This document shows positions 1 to 7,225 of a DNA stretch of 9,827 bases, piece by piece (the first letter of the stretch is position 1; each line of letters starts with the position of its first letter). This stretch comes from Paludibacter sp. Lineage in GTDB: Bacteria > Bacteroidota > Bacteroidia > Bacteroidales > Paludibacteraceae. A program made the translations under genes and the position numbers. The DNA lies in the NCBI GenBank assembly GCA_024709185.1, contig JANJXE010000437.1:1-9827 (forward strand), in the 5' to 3' direction. A model generated the notes under the pieces. It was not told the origin of the DNA. It did not search any database and saw only the letters and a program-made list of their open reading frames with translations.

Positions 1-3000
1 AACATCAACATCCCTGAATACGGATTGTACCGACTAAATATTGATAGAGCAGAACTGTCACATTTTAATAAAGGCAATCATCCTTTATCATCAAATCGTA
101 TATCTTCAATGGTGGTCGACACCACAGGAAATCTGTGGTTAGGAACAACTGATCATGGACTTATGCGTATACGTGCAGAACAAACTCTTCAGCGTAAACC
201 CATTATTGAATATTTTAAAAATGATATCTTCGATTTAAAAAGTATAAACTCTAATTTGATTTATTCCCTTTATGCATCTTCCGATAATCAATTGTGGATT
301 GGCACTATAGGTAGTGGAGTCAATTATTTGCATTTGAAACAACGAAAATTCAATCATTATCTGATTCCACCACTTACAAACGAAAAAACAGACCGTAACA
401 ATTTTATTCGGTCCGTATTCCTTGATAAAAATAACAATTTGTGGATAGGAACCCACAACAACGGCCTTTTTATATTGAATCGTACCAGTGGAGTTTATCG
501 CAAAATTGGCTTCAATTCTCAAATTATCTTCCACATTGATTGGTTCGATAACAATACAATGTTTGTGTGTTCCTCCATAGGGGCGTTTCTGGTGCAACAT
601 GATGGAAAAACTACTCCTGTGAATGAGATTAACAGGGCATGCTTTTTTAGTAGAAAGGTATCCGAAAATGTAATCTTTGTAGGAGGAATACTTGGACTTT
701 ACCGCATAGAATTTAACAAAAAACGTATAACAGGTCTCGATCGATATGATAGTTATTCATCCGGCATCAAATTATCATACGATAATTGCAGGGTGTTGCA
801 TCACGATAAAATCAGGAACGAATTATGGGTAGGTACCGAAGGTGGAGGACTGAATGTTGTCAGTCTGAATGCACAATTTATTCCTGTTAAATGCACCTGG
901 TATAAAAAAGGACAGCATAATATCAGTAGTAATTACATCCGAAGTATAACTCAAACCGACGAGCATTCTTTCTGGCTTGGCTCCCACATGGGCCTTATTC
1001 GCTGCATACTTGAAAATGGGAAACTTCAGTTTAAAACTTTCTATACATCCGACGGACTTCCTAATAATATGATACAGAGTATTCAGTATGATAAAAAGAA
1101 TACCCTGTGGATAGGAAGTAACTCGGGATTGACTCAATTTAATCTTCTTAACAACCGAATGGTATCATACAGTCAGACCGATGGATTGCAAAGTAACGAA
1201 TTCTCTGAACACACCTCTTACAGGGCTGAAAATGGCGAACTTTTTTTCGGTGGTATTAACGGTGTGAATTCTTTCTTTCCGGAGCAAATCGTGACCCGTA
1301 ATCTGAATCCAGAGGTAACTATCACCGATTTCTATCTCTTTAATGACAAAATCAATCCTCATACAGAGATAATGGGTCGTGTATTGCTGGATAAGCCCAT
1401 ATTTATGACCGAGAAAATTCACCTCAAACCGAAAGAAAATAATTTCCGTTTTGAATTTTCATCGATGAACTTTCAATCAGCGGCAAAAATTAAATATGCA
1501 TATCTTCTTGAGGGCTTCGACAAAAACTGGAATGTGACCGAGAGGGGTCATCACACTGCTACTTATACAAATTTACCTCACGGGAGATATATCCTGAGGA
1601 TAAAAGCGACCAATGAAGAAGATGAATGGAGCGATTCTGAGAAAACGATTCATATAAGTATAGCAACACCTTTCTATCTTACCTGGTTTGCATTTTTGTT
1701 TTATCTGATAGCGGCATTGTCAATAATATTTTATTTTACCCGTTACTCAGTCATAAAAATTGCCACCAAAAAACAAATAATTCTGGACGCCGAACATAAT
1801 CAACGACTCCACGAACTCGACAAAATAAGAACTCGTTTTTTTGTCAATATTTCACATGATTTACGAACACCGCTTACGCTTATAACAGGTCCACTTGAAA
1901 AGGTACTTAAAACGACCGATTATTCTGAACCACTCAGAAAACAGCTGAATATGGTTTATAAAAATGCCAGCAAGCTGAAATATCTAATCGAACAATTATT
2001 GGACTTCCGGAAAGCGGAAGTAGGTAAATTAGTCGCCAATTTTCGCGAAGTAGAATTAAATGAATTTGTTAAAAACGAAAGCGATCACTTTGATTTTATT
2101 ATAAATGAGAAAGGCCTTGAACTGATTTACGATTTCAGACAGACAAGTGTCACAGCATCAATTGATACTGAAAAAACAGCGAAAGTAATTTTCAATTTAC
2201 TTTCGAATGCTGTGAAATTTACCCGGCACGGTTACATCGAGATTGGCGTCGACACATGTGAAATGGGAATACTTCAAAAACAACATGTTAGAATCTGGGT
2301 GAAAGATACAGGATGTGGAATTGCAAAAGATAAAATTGAACATATTTTCGATCGCTTTTACAATGATTCGCAAAGCACATCTGACAGTAGCTACGGTATA
2401 GGTTTATCACATTGTAAAGATTTGATTGAAGTGATGAATGGTGAAATCAATGTAGCAAGCACGCCTGGCAATGGTTCGATATTCACTCTTTATCTTCCTG
2501 TTCAGGCCGAAACAGTAAACCTCTCAGCTAGCTGTCAATTGGAAATCGTACTTCCAGAAGATCCAACGAAAGAGGAATCCTTGATTGAAAAAACACAAAA
2601 TGATGTAACCGAAAAAGCGCAAAATTCACTTAAAAAGCACACATTGCTGATTGTGGAAGATAATCAGGATATGCGGGAATACATTAAAAGCTGCCTTTCG
2701 GAGTATTATCTCATACTGGAAGCTGAACATGGTGCAAATGGATTTGAACTGGCAAAAAAGAAAATGCCTGATTTGATTATCAGCGACCTTGTTATGCCAA
2801 TCATGGATGGGATTGAATTTTGTGAAAAAATTAAATCAACATTTGAAACAAGTCACATTCCGGTTATCCTGCTTACAGCACGAACCGACAATGAGATTAA
2901 GTACAAAGGATTAGAAACAGGAGCTGATGATTATATTTCAAAACCATTTGATGCTGATTATTTGTTGATTAAAATAAAAAGTTTAATAAAAAACAGGGAT

Positions 3001-3402
3001 CAGTTACGTCAACTTTACAGAAACAATATTCAGGTAGAACCTTCAAAAATTACAGTTACTTCTACGGATGAGAAATTTTTGAAAGAACTCTTGTCAGAAG
3101 TTGAAAAGGGAATTCCAAATTCCGAATTTTCGGTCGATAGTCTGGAAAAAGCAATGGCCATGAGCCATGCAAAATTTTACAACAAAATTAAATCGCTCAC
3201 GGGTCTGTCAGGTAAAGAACTATTGCAGGATTTCAGGTTGAAACGGGCTGCTCAAATCATTGCCGACAACTCAGTATCAGTCGCCGACGTTTGTTATATG
3301 GTCGGTTTCTCAGATCCCAAATATTTCAGCGCTTGCTTTAAACAGAAATTTGGGGTAACACCAACCGATTACAAGATCAAGTCGAAGGAACGCAGCTTGT
3401 GA
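1..3402 (+). CDS. Hybrid two-component system sensor/regulator (HTCS), 5'-truncated by the window
   Basis: One-protein two-component system: a periplasmic ligand signal is passed through a membrane helix to a kinase, a receiver and a DNA-binding domain. The frame is open from base 1, so the real start lies upstream; an in-frame TTG at 25 is not a credible start. Numbering residues from that TTG, about eight propeller blade motifs (LWIGT..GL type) fill 1-420, Y_Y_Y about 467-545, and a membrane helix about 552-574. The kinase follows, with H-box NISHDLRTP (His611), N-box NLLSNAVKF (Asn728), DTGCGIA and YGIGLS. The receiver (872-985) has acidic pair E878/D879, phospho-acceptor Asp921 in DLVMP, and Lys973. 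An AraC-type HTH occupies about 1037-1117. All key residues are present, so the visible part looks functional. The missing N-terminus should hold the signal peptide and remaining blades. In Bacteroidota such proteins usually control polysaccharide-utilisation loci, but none follows here, so target and ligand are unknown. Confidence 0.96.
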   Translation, partial: NINIPEYGLYRLNIDRAELSHFNKGNHPLSSNRISSMVVDTTGNLWLGTTDHGLMRIRAEQTLQRKPIIEYFKNDIFDLKSINSNLIYSLYASSDNQLWIGTIGSGVNYLHLKQRKFNHYLIPPLTNEKTDRNNFIRSVFLDKNNNLWIGTHNNGLFILNRTSGVYRKIGFNSQIIFHIDWFDNNTMFVCSSIGAFLVQHDGKTTPVNEINRACFFSRKVSENVIFVGGILGLYRIEFNKKRITGLDRYDSYSSGIKLSYDNCRVLHHDKIRNELWVGTEGGGLNVVSLNAQFIPVKCTWYKKGQHNISSNYIRSITQTDEHSFWLGSHMGLIRCILENGKLQFKTFYTSDGLPNNMIQSIQYDKKNTLWIGSNSGLTQFNLLNNRMVSYSQTDGLQSNEFSEHTSYRAENGELFFGGINGVNSFFPEQIVTRNLNPEVTITDFYLFNDKINPHTEIMGRVLLDKPIFMTEKIHLKPKENNFRFEFSSMNFQSAAKIKYAYLLEGFDKNWNVTERGHHTATYTNLPHGRYILRIKATNEEDEWSDSEKTIHISIATPFYLTWFAFLFYLIAALSIIFYFTRYSVIKIATKKQIILDAEHNQRLHELDKIRTRFFVNISHDLRTPLTLITGPLEKVLKTTDYSEPLRKQLNMVYKNASKLKYLIEQLLDFRKAEVGKLVANFREVELNEFVKNESDHFDFIINEKGLELIYDFRQTSVTASIDTEKTAKVIFNLLSNAVKFTRHGYIEIGVDTCEMGILQKQHVRIWVKDTGCGIAKDKIEHIFDRFYNDSQSTSDSSYGIGLSHCKDLIEVMNGEINVASTPGNGSIFTLYLPVQAETVNLSASCQLEIVLPEDPTKEESLIEKTQNDVTEKAQNSLKKHTLLIVEDNQDMREYIKSCLSEYYLILEAEHGANGFELAKKKMPDLIISDLVMPIMDGIEFCEKIKSTFETSHIPVILLTARTDNEIKYKGLETGADDYISKPFDADYLLIKIKSLIKNRDQLRQLYRNNIQVEPSKITVTSTDEKFLKELLSEVEKGIPNSEFSVDSLEKAMAMSHAKFYNKIKSLTGLSGKELLQDFRLKRAAQIIADNSVSVADVCYMVGFSDPKYFSACFKQKFGVTPTDYKIKSKERSL

Positions 3403-3422
3403 TTACTCATACAAATCCGGTG

Positions 3423-3665
3423 AATGAAAATTCAGGCATTCAGTTATATCCCACTCTTGCCACCGATACTAAAAATATAGAATTAAAAAAAACGGACGGT
3501 TGCAGATTTCAATTGGTGAAATCACAGGGAGAAGTTGTTTTTACATTTGCAGCTGGTCCGTCCATCGAATAAGATTAAATTGAAAGTTTGCCACATGAAA
3601 TGTATTATTATCGACTACAAAACATTATTATTGAGTTGAAAATCGGGAACTTTACGAAGCATTAA
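3423..3665 (+). pseudogene. Remnant of the C-terminal type IX secretion (Por) sorting domain of a lost secreted protein
   Basis: A single frame (codons in register with 3423) reads GIQLYPTLATD, then a strand pattern ending SQGEVVFTF. After TAA stops at 3570-3572 and 3576-3578 it continues in the same frame as SLPHEMYYYRLQN and KIGNFTKH, ending at TAA 3663-3665. This is the layout of the type A sorting domain: YPxPAxD start, central GxxV, then LpxGxYYYRL and a basic GKF-like end. In living genes it sits at the extreme C-terminus of proteins exported by the type IX system. Only this tail is left; the cargo domain that should precede it is absent, because the regulator gene ends at 3402, immediately upstream. 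Conservation of frame across both stops argues for recent inactivation. The identity of the original protein cannot be told. The family assignment is by eye from motif order. Confidence 0.75.
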
Positions 3666-3666
3666 C

Positions 3667-3982
3667 CTCACTATTTCTGTTTTGAAAACACTTTTCGCTT
3701 TTAAATGAGCTTCCCTGGAAAGTTGGCATCCTGGTCTGAACGATGCCTCCTCGTTCCATGCAGCCGACCCAAATGGATTTCTGGTTGGTCTGCTCGACAA
3801 CCAAACGATTGCCTGCATACAGGCTGTTGACTATGATGCAATATTTGGTTTCTTAGGTTTATAAGGTGTAAAACCACCGGGGTATGCGCAAGGTATTCGA
3901 AACGACACGAATATATACCCAATCGCAGCCTGTTATTGACACGAATAAAATATTCAGGGTTACCAGCTTTGAATCAGGATAA
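3667..3982 (+). pseudogene. Decayed, internally deleted copy of the GNAT acetyltransferase at 5148-5999
   Basis: From about 3706 the DNA aligns with the intact acetyltransferase gene downstream; weaker similarity may reach back to about 3667. One frame (from 3721) reads SWHPGLNDASSF and VGLLDNQTIACI, matching the intact protein at 37 of 46 residues, and stops at a TAA just after FGFLGL. An upstream tryptophan codon has become TGA (3706-3708). After a CCGGGG (3877-3882) the sequence jumps, in another frame, to the intact protein's C-terminus (GMRKVFETTRIYTQ to VTSFESG, 26 of 33 residues identical), ending at TAA 3980-3982. The missing middle removes the acetyl-CoA-binding motif A and most of the second domain, so no enzyme can be made. 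It is the degraded upstream half of a tandem duplication. Its preserved 3' end carries the candidate promoter of the next gene. Confidence 0.9.
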
Positions 3983-3996
3983 TTTTGTTACTTTTG
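3968..3996 (+). promoter_or_regulatory. Candidate Bacteroidota promoter for the first serine hydrolase
   Basis: TTTG at 3968-3971 and TACTTTTG at 3989-3996 match the -33 TTTG and -7 TAnnTTTG elements of the Bacteroidota primary sigma factor, with a 17-nt spacer. The start codon at 4028 lies 31 nt beyond. The same two elements, spacing and distance occur before the second hydrolase (5985-6013), which supports the call. The -33 element lies within the last codons of the decayed acetyltransferase. No transcription data were available. Confidence 0.55.
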
Positions 3997-4027
3997 AAAG
4001 CAGAACCAAATTTAATTCCTAGACATC

Positions 4028-5143
4028 ATGAAAACAACACCAGTAATCCGATTTGTTCTCTTATTAGTTGCAGTATTTTCATTTATTTCCTGCGAAAAAG
4101 AAGAAACCTCCGACCCCAATCAGCCACTGATTGACCTGATGAAAGCGGCAACTGATTCGGTGATTCAAAACACGGAAGTGCCGGGCGTGGTTGCCCTGGT
4201 AGTGGATCACAAACGAGGTATCAACTGGATGTACACAGCAGGCTACAGCGACATTGCCAATAAGTTGCCGATGGACAGTAGTTATACTTTCAGAATAGGC
4301 AGTAACACAAAAACCTTTACCGGTACCGTGCTTCTTCAACTGGTAGATGAAGGAAAACTGGTACTGGAAGATAAATTATCGAAGTACTATCCACTTTATC
4401 CAAAAGCCGACAGCATAACTATTGCCATGTTATGCAATATGACCAGCGGTGTTTTTAATTATACAGATGATGAAACCTGGCTGAACACAACGGATGCCAA
4501 CCCAACCCGGGTGTGGACACCTCAGGAGTTAGTCAATGCAGGATTTTCAAACAATTTTTACTTCAGTCCGGGTAAAAGCTGGCAATATTCCAACACCAAT
4601 ACCATCATCCTTGGAATGCTCATTGAGAAATTAACAGGTAATACATTGGAAGAAGAAATTGAAACACGAATTGTCAATCCCCTGAAGCTTCAAAATACCG
4701 GTCTTATGACCTCAGGAACAGATCTGCCAGGCAAACACGGCAGGGGCTATTATGGCGGGAAATATGTTGAAAATGAAGACTTGACTAACTACATAGATGT
4801 TTCAGTGGCATGGGCTGCAGGCTCAGCCTATTCAACTCCGCGGGAATTACAAAAATATGTCGAAACGATGGTGGAAGGGGGCTTTATTACCACATCTCTT
4901 CAGACCCAACGAATCAGCGACATAAAGTTACTAGCACCCAAACTCGGGTATGGATTGTGCCTTCTACAACGGGGATCCTTTTATGGACACGATGGCTCAA
5001 TACCCGGCTTTACTTCCACCATGTACCACAGCAAAGAAAAAAATTGTACAGTAATCATTTATTTCAATTGTCAGTTGGAAGATATCAGGCCTGACATGCT
5101 TTTCTATAGTTATATGAATATCCTCTATGGTGAAAACTATTAA
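4028..5143 (+). CDS. Serine hydrolase lipoprotein, beta-lactamase/DD-peptidase (S12, PF00144) family, copy 1
   Basis: A 371-residue secreted serine hydrolase of the fold shared by class C beta-lactamases, R61-type D-Ala-D-Ala carboxypeptidases and related esterases. The N-terminus is a type II signal peptide with hydrophobic residues 9-20 and lipobox FISC, giving lipidated Cys22. The mature start CEKEE carries the acidic/lysine pattern linked to surface export of Bacteroidota lipoproteins. Catalytic motifs are SNTK (Ser92, Lys95), YSN (Tyr187, Asn189) and YGHDG (His321-Gly323), the HxG form of the third motif, as in R61-type enzymes. All are intact and the length is normal. Start: the ATG precedes a complete signal peptide and is conserved in copy 2; there is no Shine-Dalgarno, as usual in this phylum. 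It has its own candidate promoter and is followed within 4 nt by the acetyltransferase. The substrate (peptidoglycan peptide, beta-lactam, ester or D-amino peptide) cannot be read from the sequence, and resistance should not be assumed. Confidence 0.93.
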   Translation: MKTTPVIRFVLLLVAVFSFISCEKEETSDPNQPLIDLMKAATDSVIQNTEVPGVVALVVDHKRGINWMYTAGYSDIANKLPMDSSYTFRIGSNTKTFTGTVLLQLVDEGKLVLEDKLSKYYPLYPKADSITIAMLCNMTSGVFNYTDDETWLNTTDANPTRVWTPQELVNAGFSNNFYFSPGKSWQYSNTNTIILGMLIEKLTGNTLEEEIETRIVNPLKLQNTGLMTSGTDLPGKHGRGYYGGKYVENEDLTNYIDVSVAWAAGSAYSTPRELQKYVETMVEGGFITTSLQTQRISDIKLLAPKLGYGLCLLQRGSFYGHDGSIPGFTSTMYHSKEKNCTVIIYFNCQLEDIRPDMLFYSYMNILYGENY

Positions 5144-5147
5144 AAGT

Positions 5148-5999
5148 ATGAACAAAAATTTCACTATCCGCACCATGACGGAAGAGGAAGTTGGTAGCAT
5201 CGCTATTGATTGGGCAGCCCGGGAAGGATGGAATCCCGGACTGAATGATGCTTCTTCGTTTTACTCAGCCGACCCACAGGGCTTTCTTGTAGGCTTACTC
5301 GACAACCAACCGATTGCCTGCATCTCTGCTGTTGCCTATGATGCAACATTTGGTTTCTTAGGTTTCTATATTGTGAAACCGGAATACCGGGGCCTGGGTT
5401 ATGGGTTGAAACTTTGGAATGCAGCTTTGGATTATTTAGGCACCCGAAATATCGGACTGGATGGCGTCGTTGAGCAACAGGAAAATTATCGAAAGTCGGG
5501 GTTTACACTTGCTTACAACAATATCCGTTTCGAGGCTACAGTCCAGGCATCTACTGAATCATATCCCGGAATAGAATCCCTCGCTGATTATTCATTCGAC
5601 GCTGTTTCAAACTATGATGCAGCACTTTTTCCGGCACCAAGACGCCTTTATCTGAGGCACTGGCTACATCAACCCGATTGCCGGGTCAGGATAGCGACAC
5701 ACGAGAACCAGGTAACGGGTTATGGGGTAATACGGAGATGTCGGTTTGGGTACAAAATAGGGCCCCTGTTTGCTGATACTCCCACCATAGCGGCTGATCT
5801 TTACGATGCTATTTGCCAATCGGCTGGAGCCGGTGAAACAGTCTATCTGGATGTTCCTCAGCTTAACAAGGCAGCAATGGAACTTGCCAATAGCCGGGGT
5901 ATGCACAAGGTTTTCGAAACGGCACGCATGTACACCCAATCACAGCCAATTATCGACATGAATAAAATATTTGGGGTAACCAGCTTTGAATTGGGATAA
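5148..5999 (+). CDS. Two-domain GNAT N-acetyltransferase (YitH-like, Acetyltransf_18 C-terminal domain)
   Basis: A cytoplasmic acetyl-CoA-dependent N-acetyltransferase of 283 residues. Residues 4-130 form the GNAT domain, with the acetyl-CoA pyrophosphate-binding motif A at RGLGYG (81-86) after strand FYIVKPEY. Residues about 190-270 (from TGYGVIRRC through LDVPQLN to ARMYTQ) resemble the second domain of YitH-like proteins, Acetyltransf_18. The substrate is unknown. Start choice: ATG 5148 gives MNKNFTIRTM, a typical family start 4 nt after the previous stop; an in-frame ATG at 5127 would add 7 residues and overlap the hydrolase by 17 nt, which is less likely. No separate promoter is evident, so it is probably read with the upstream hydrolase. 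Its 3' end contains the candidate promoter of the next hydrolase. A degraded paralogue lies at 3667-3982. The family call is firm; the second-domain name rests on recall of the motif pattern. Confidence 0.9.
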   Translation: MNKNFTIRTMTEEEVGSIAIDWAAREGWNPGLNDASSFYSADPQGFLVGLLDNQPIACISAVAYDATFGFLGFYIVKPEYRGLGYGLKLWNAALDYLGTRNIGLDGVVEQQENYRKSGFTLAYNNIRFEATVQASTESYPGIESLADYSFDAVSNYDAALFPAPRRLYLRHWLHQPDCRVRIATHENQVTGYGVIRRCRFGYKIGPLFADTPTIAADLYDAICQSAGAGETVYLDVPQLNKAAMELANSRGMHKVFETARMYTQSQPIIDMNKIFGVTSFELG

Positions 6000-6013
6000 T
6001 TTAACTATTTTTG
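5985..6013 (+). promoter_or_regulatory. Candidate Bacteroidota promoter for the second serine hydrolase
   Basis: TTTG at 5985-5988 and TATTTTTG at 6006-6013 fit the -33/-7 consensus with a 17-nt spacer, 30 nt before the start codon at 6044. The -33 element lies in the last codons of the acetyltransferase and the -7 element just after its stop. It is the duplicated counterpart of 3968-3996. The -7 match has been kept although neighbouring bases changed. Confidence 0.55.
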
Positions 6014-6043
6014 AAGCAGAACTACATTTAACACCTACACATC

Positions 6044-7162
6044 ATGAAAACACCACCTGTAATCCGATTTGTTCTCTTTTTAGTTGCAGTTTTTTTAGTT
6101 ATTTCCTGCGAAAAAGAAGAAACCCCTGACCCCAATCAGCCGTTGATAGATTTGATGAAAGCGGTTACCGATTCGGTGATTCAAAACACGGAAGTGCCGG
6201 GCGTGGTTGCTCTGGTAGTGGATCACAAACGAGGAATCAACTGGATGTACACAGCGGGTTACAGTGACATCGAGAACAAGTTGCCGATGGACAGTAGTTA
6301 TACCTTTAGAATTGCCAGCAACACCAAAACCTTTACCGGCACCGTGTTGCTGCAACTGGTAGGAGAAGGTAAACTGGCGATGGAAGATAAACTTTCAAAA
6401 TTTTATCCACAGTTTCCGAAGGCCGACAGTATAACTATTACCATGTTGTGTAATATGACCAGCGGTATTTTCAATTATACCGACGATGAAGCTATGCAGT
6501 ATGATGTTTTTGAAAATCCTGCCCGGGTGTGGACACCACAGGAGTTAGTCAATATAGGTTTTTCGCACGACTTTTCGTTTAGTCCAGGTAAAGGCTGGCA
6601 ATATTCCAACACCAATACTGTTATTCTGGGAATGATCATTGAACAACTAACAGGTAATACCCTGGAAGAGGAAATTGAAGCACGGATTATCAATCCACTA
6701 AAGCTACGCAACACTGGTTTTATAACTTCCGGAAGAGCGCTACCGGGAGAACATGGAAAGGGATATTATTATGGGGAATACAGTGAAGAAGATGCTGACA
6801 TGACGAACTTTGTTGATCTTTCGTGGGTTTGGGCAGCCGGAGCGGCTTATTCAACTCCCCGGGAATTGCAATACTATGTTGAAAAACTGGTAGGCGGAGG
6901 CCTTCTTCCCACAGTTGTGCAGGAAAAAAGAATCTCCGACATACACATGATATCTCCCACCATCGGCTATGGCACTTGTTTACTTAAGCGGGGTACTTTT
7001 TACGGTCATAATGGAGCAATACTAGGATTTACCTCTTCCATGTACCACAGCATCGAAAAAAACTGCACGGTAATTATTTATTTCAACTGTCTGTTGAACA
7101 CAATGCAGCCCGATTTTCTTTTCCATCGCTACATGAACATTTTGTATGGCACAGACTTTTAA
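6044..7162 (+). CDS. Serine hydrolase lipoprotein, beta-lactamase/DD-peptidase (S12, PF00144) family, copy 2
   Basis: Paralogue of the gene at 4028-5143, 372 residues, co-linear apart from one inserted residue near position 250. The signal peptide ends in lipobox VISC (Cys22), followed by CEKEE, so the product should be an outer-membrane, probably surface-exposed, lipoprotein. Catalytic motifs are SNTK (Ser92, Lys95), YSN (Tyr187) and YGHNG (His322-Gly324). The Asp of copy 1's HDG has become Asn at the variable middle position, while His and Gly are kept. The N-terminal part is nearly identical to copy 1 in DNA. The segments at about 149-160, 240-258 and 281-300 differ most, which may alter the substrate pocket. 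Both copies keep full frames, unlike the upstream acetyltransferase copy, which suggests both are used. It lies 44 nt after the acetyltransferase and has its own candidate promoter. The substrate is unknown. Confidence 0.93.
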   Translation: MKTPPVIRFVLFLVAVFLVISCEKEETPDPNQPLIDLMKAVTDSVIQNTEVPGVVALVVDHKRGINWMYTAGYSDIENKLPMDSSYTFRIASNTKTFTGTVLLQLVGEGKLAMEDKLSKFYPQFPKADSITITMLCNMTSGIFNYTDDEAMQYDVFENPARVWTPQELVNIGFSHDFSFSPGKGWQYSNTNTVILGMIIEQLTGNTLEEEIEARIINPLKLRNTGFITSGRALPGEHGKGYYYGEYSEEDADMTNFVDLSWVWAAGAAYSTPRELQYYVEKLVGGGLLPTVVQEKRISDIHMISPTIGYGTCLLKRGTFYGHNGAILGFTSSMYHSIEKNCTVIIYFNCLLNTMQPDFLFHRYMNILYGTDF

Positions 7163-7193
7163 CCCGGAAATTCAGATTGTAACCAAAATATCG

Positions 7194-7201
7194 TACCTTT
7201 G
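7194..7201 (+). promoter_or_regulatory. Candidate -7 promoter element for the DUF4834 gene
   Basis: TACCTTTG followed by CA is a very typical Bacteroidota -7 element (TAnnTTTG), 24 nt before the start codon at 7226. The nearest TTG upstream (7177-7179) gives a spacer of only 14 nt, so the -33 element is weak or absent. It would separate this gene from the hydrolase transcript. Confidence 0.5.
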
Positions 7202-7225
7202 CAGCTGAACCTATAACATTTCATC

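Larger units (their letters stand above)
3667..7162 (+). repeat. Tandem duplication of an [acetyltransferase - serine hydrolase] module
   Basis: Unit A is the decayed acetyltransferase plus hydrolase 1 (about 3667-5143); unit B is the intact acetyltransferase plus hydrolase 2 (5148-7162). Similarity runs through both genes and through the short intergenic stretch with its promoter (3983-4027 against 6000-6043), so the module was copied as one block. The longest identical run I found is 41 nt (4154-4194 = 6170-6210), extending to 86 nt with two mismatches. Sequence after hydrolase 2 does not resemble that after hydrolase 1, placing the junction at about 5143-5148. No insertion sequence or terminal repeat is visible at the ends. 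Confidence 0.88.

Noticed and set aside
25..27. TTG as start codon of the regulator
   Set aside because: The frame is open to base 1 and the protein begins in the middle of a propeller blade, so the gene simply runs in from outside the window.
4810..5094. 94-codon + strand frame inside hydrolase 1
   Set aside because: An out-of-frame shadow of a gene with intact catalytic motifs, and not conserved as a frame in hydrolase 2.
3701..5939. Antisense frames over the acetyltransferase C-terminus (3701-3922 and 5664-5939, - strand)
   Set aside because: Mirror images of the duplicated acetyltransferase coding sequence, with no independent coding evidence.
4079..6355. Similar 86-codon antisense open frames in both hydrolase genes (4079-4339 and 6095-6355, - strand)
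   Set aside because: They are similar only because the sense genes are duplicated. There is no start context or known family, and the sense frame carries the clear signal peptide and catalytic motif.
4028..7162. Reading the hydrolase pair plus acetyltransferase as an antibiotic-resistance or defence island
   Set aside because: S12 and GNAT families are very broad, no resistance-specific motif or mobile element is visible, and lipoprotein location with the HxG motif fits other activities equally well.
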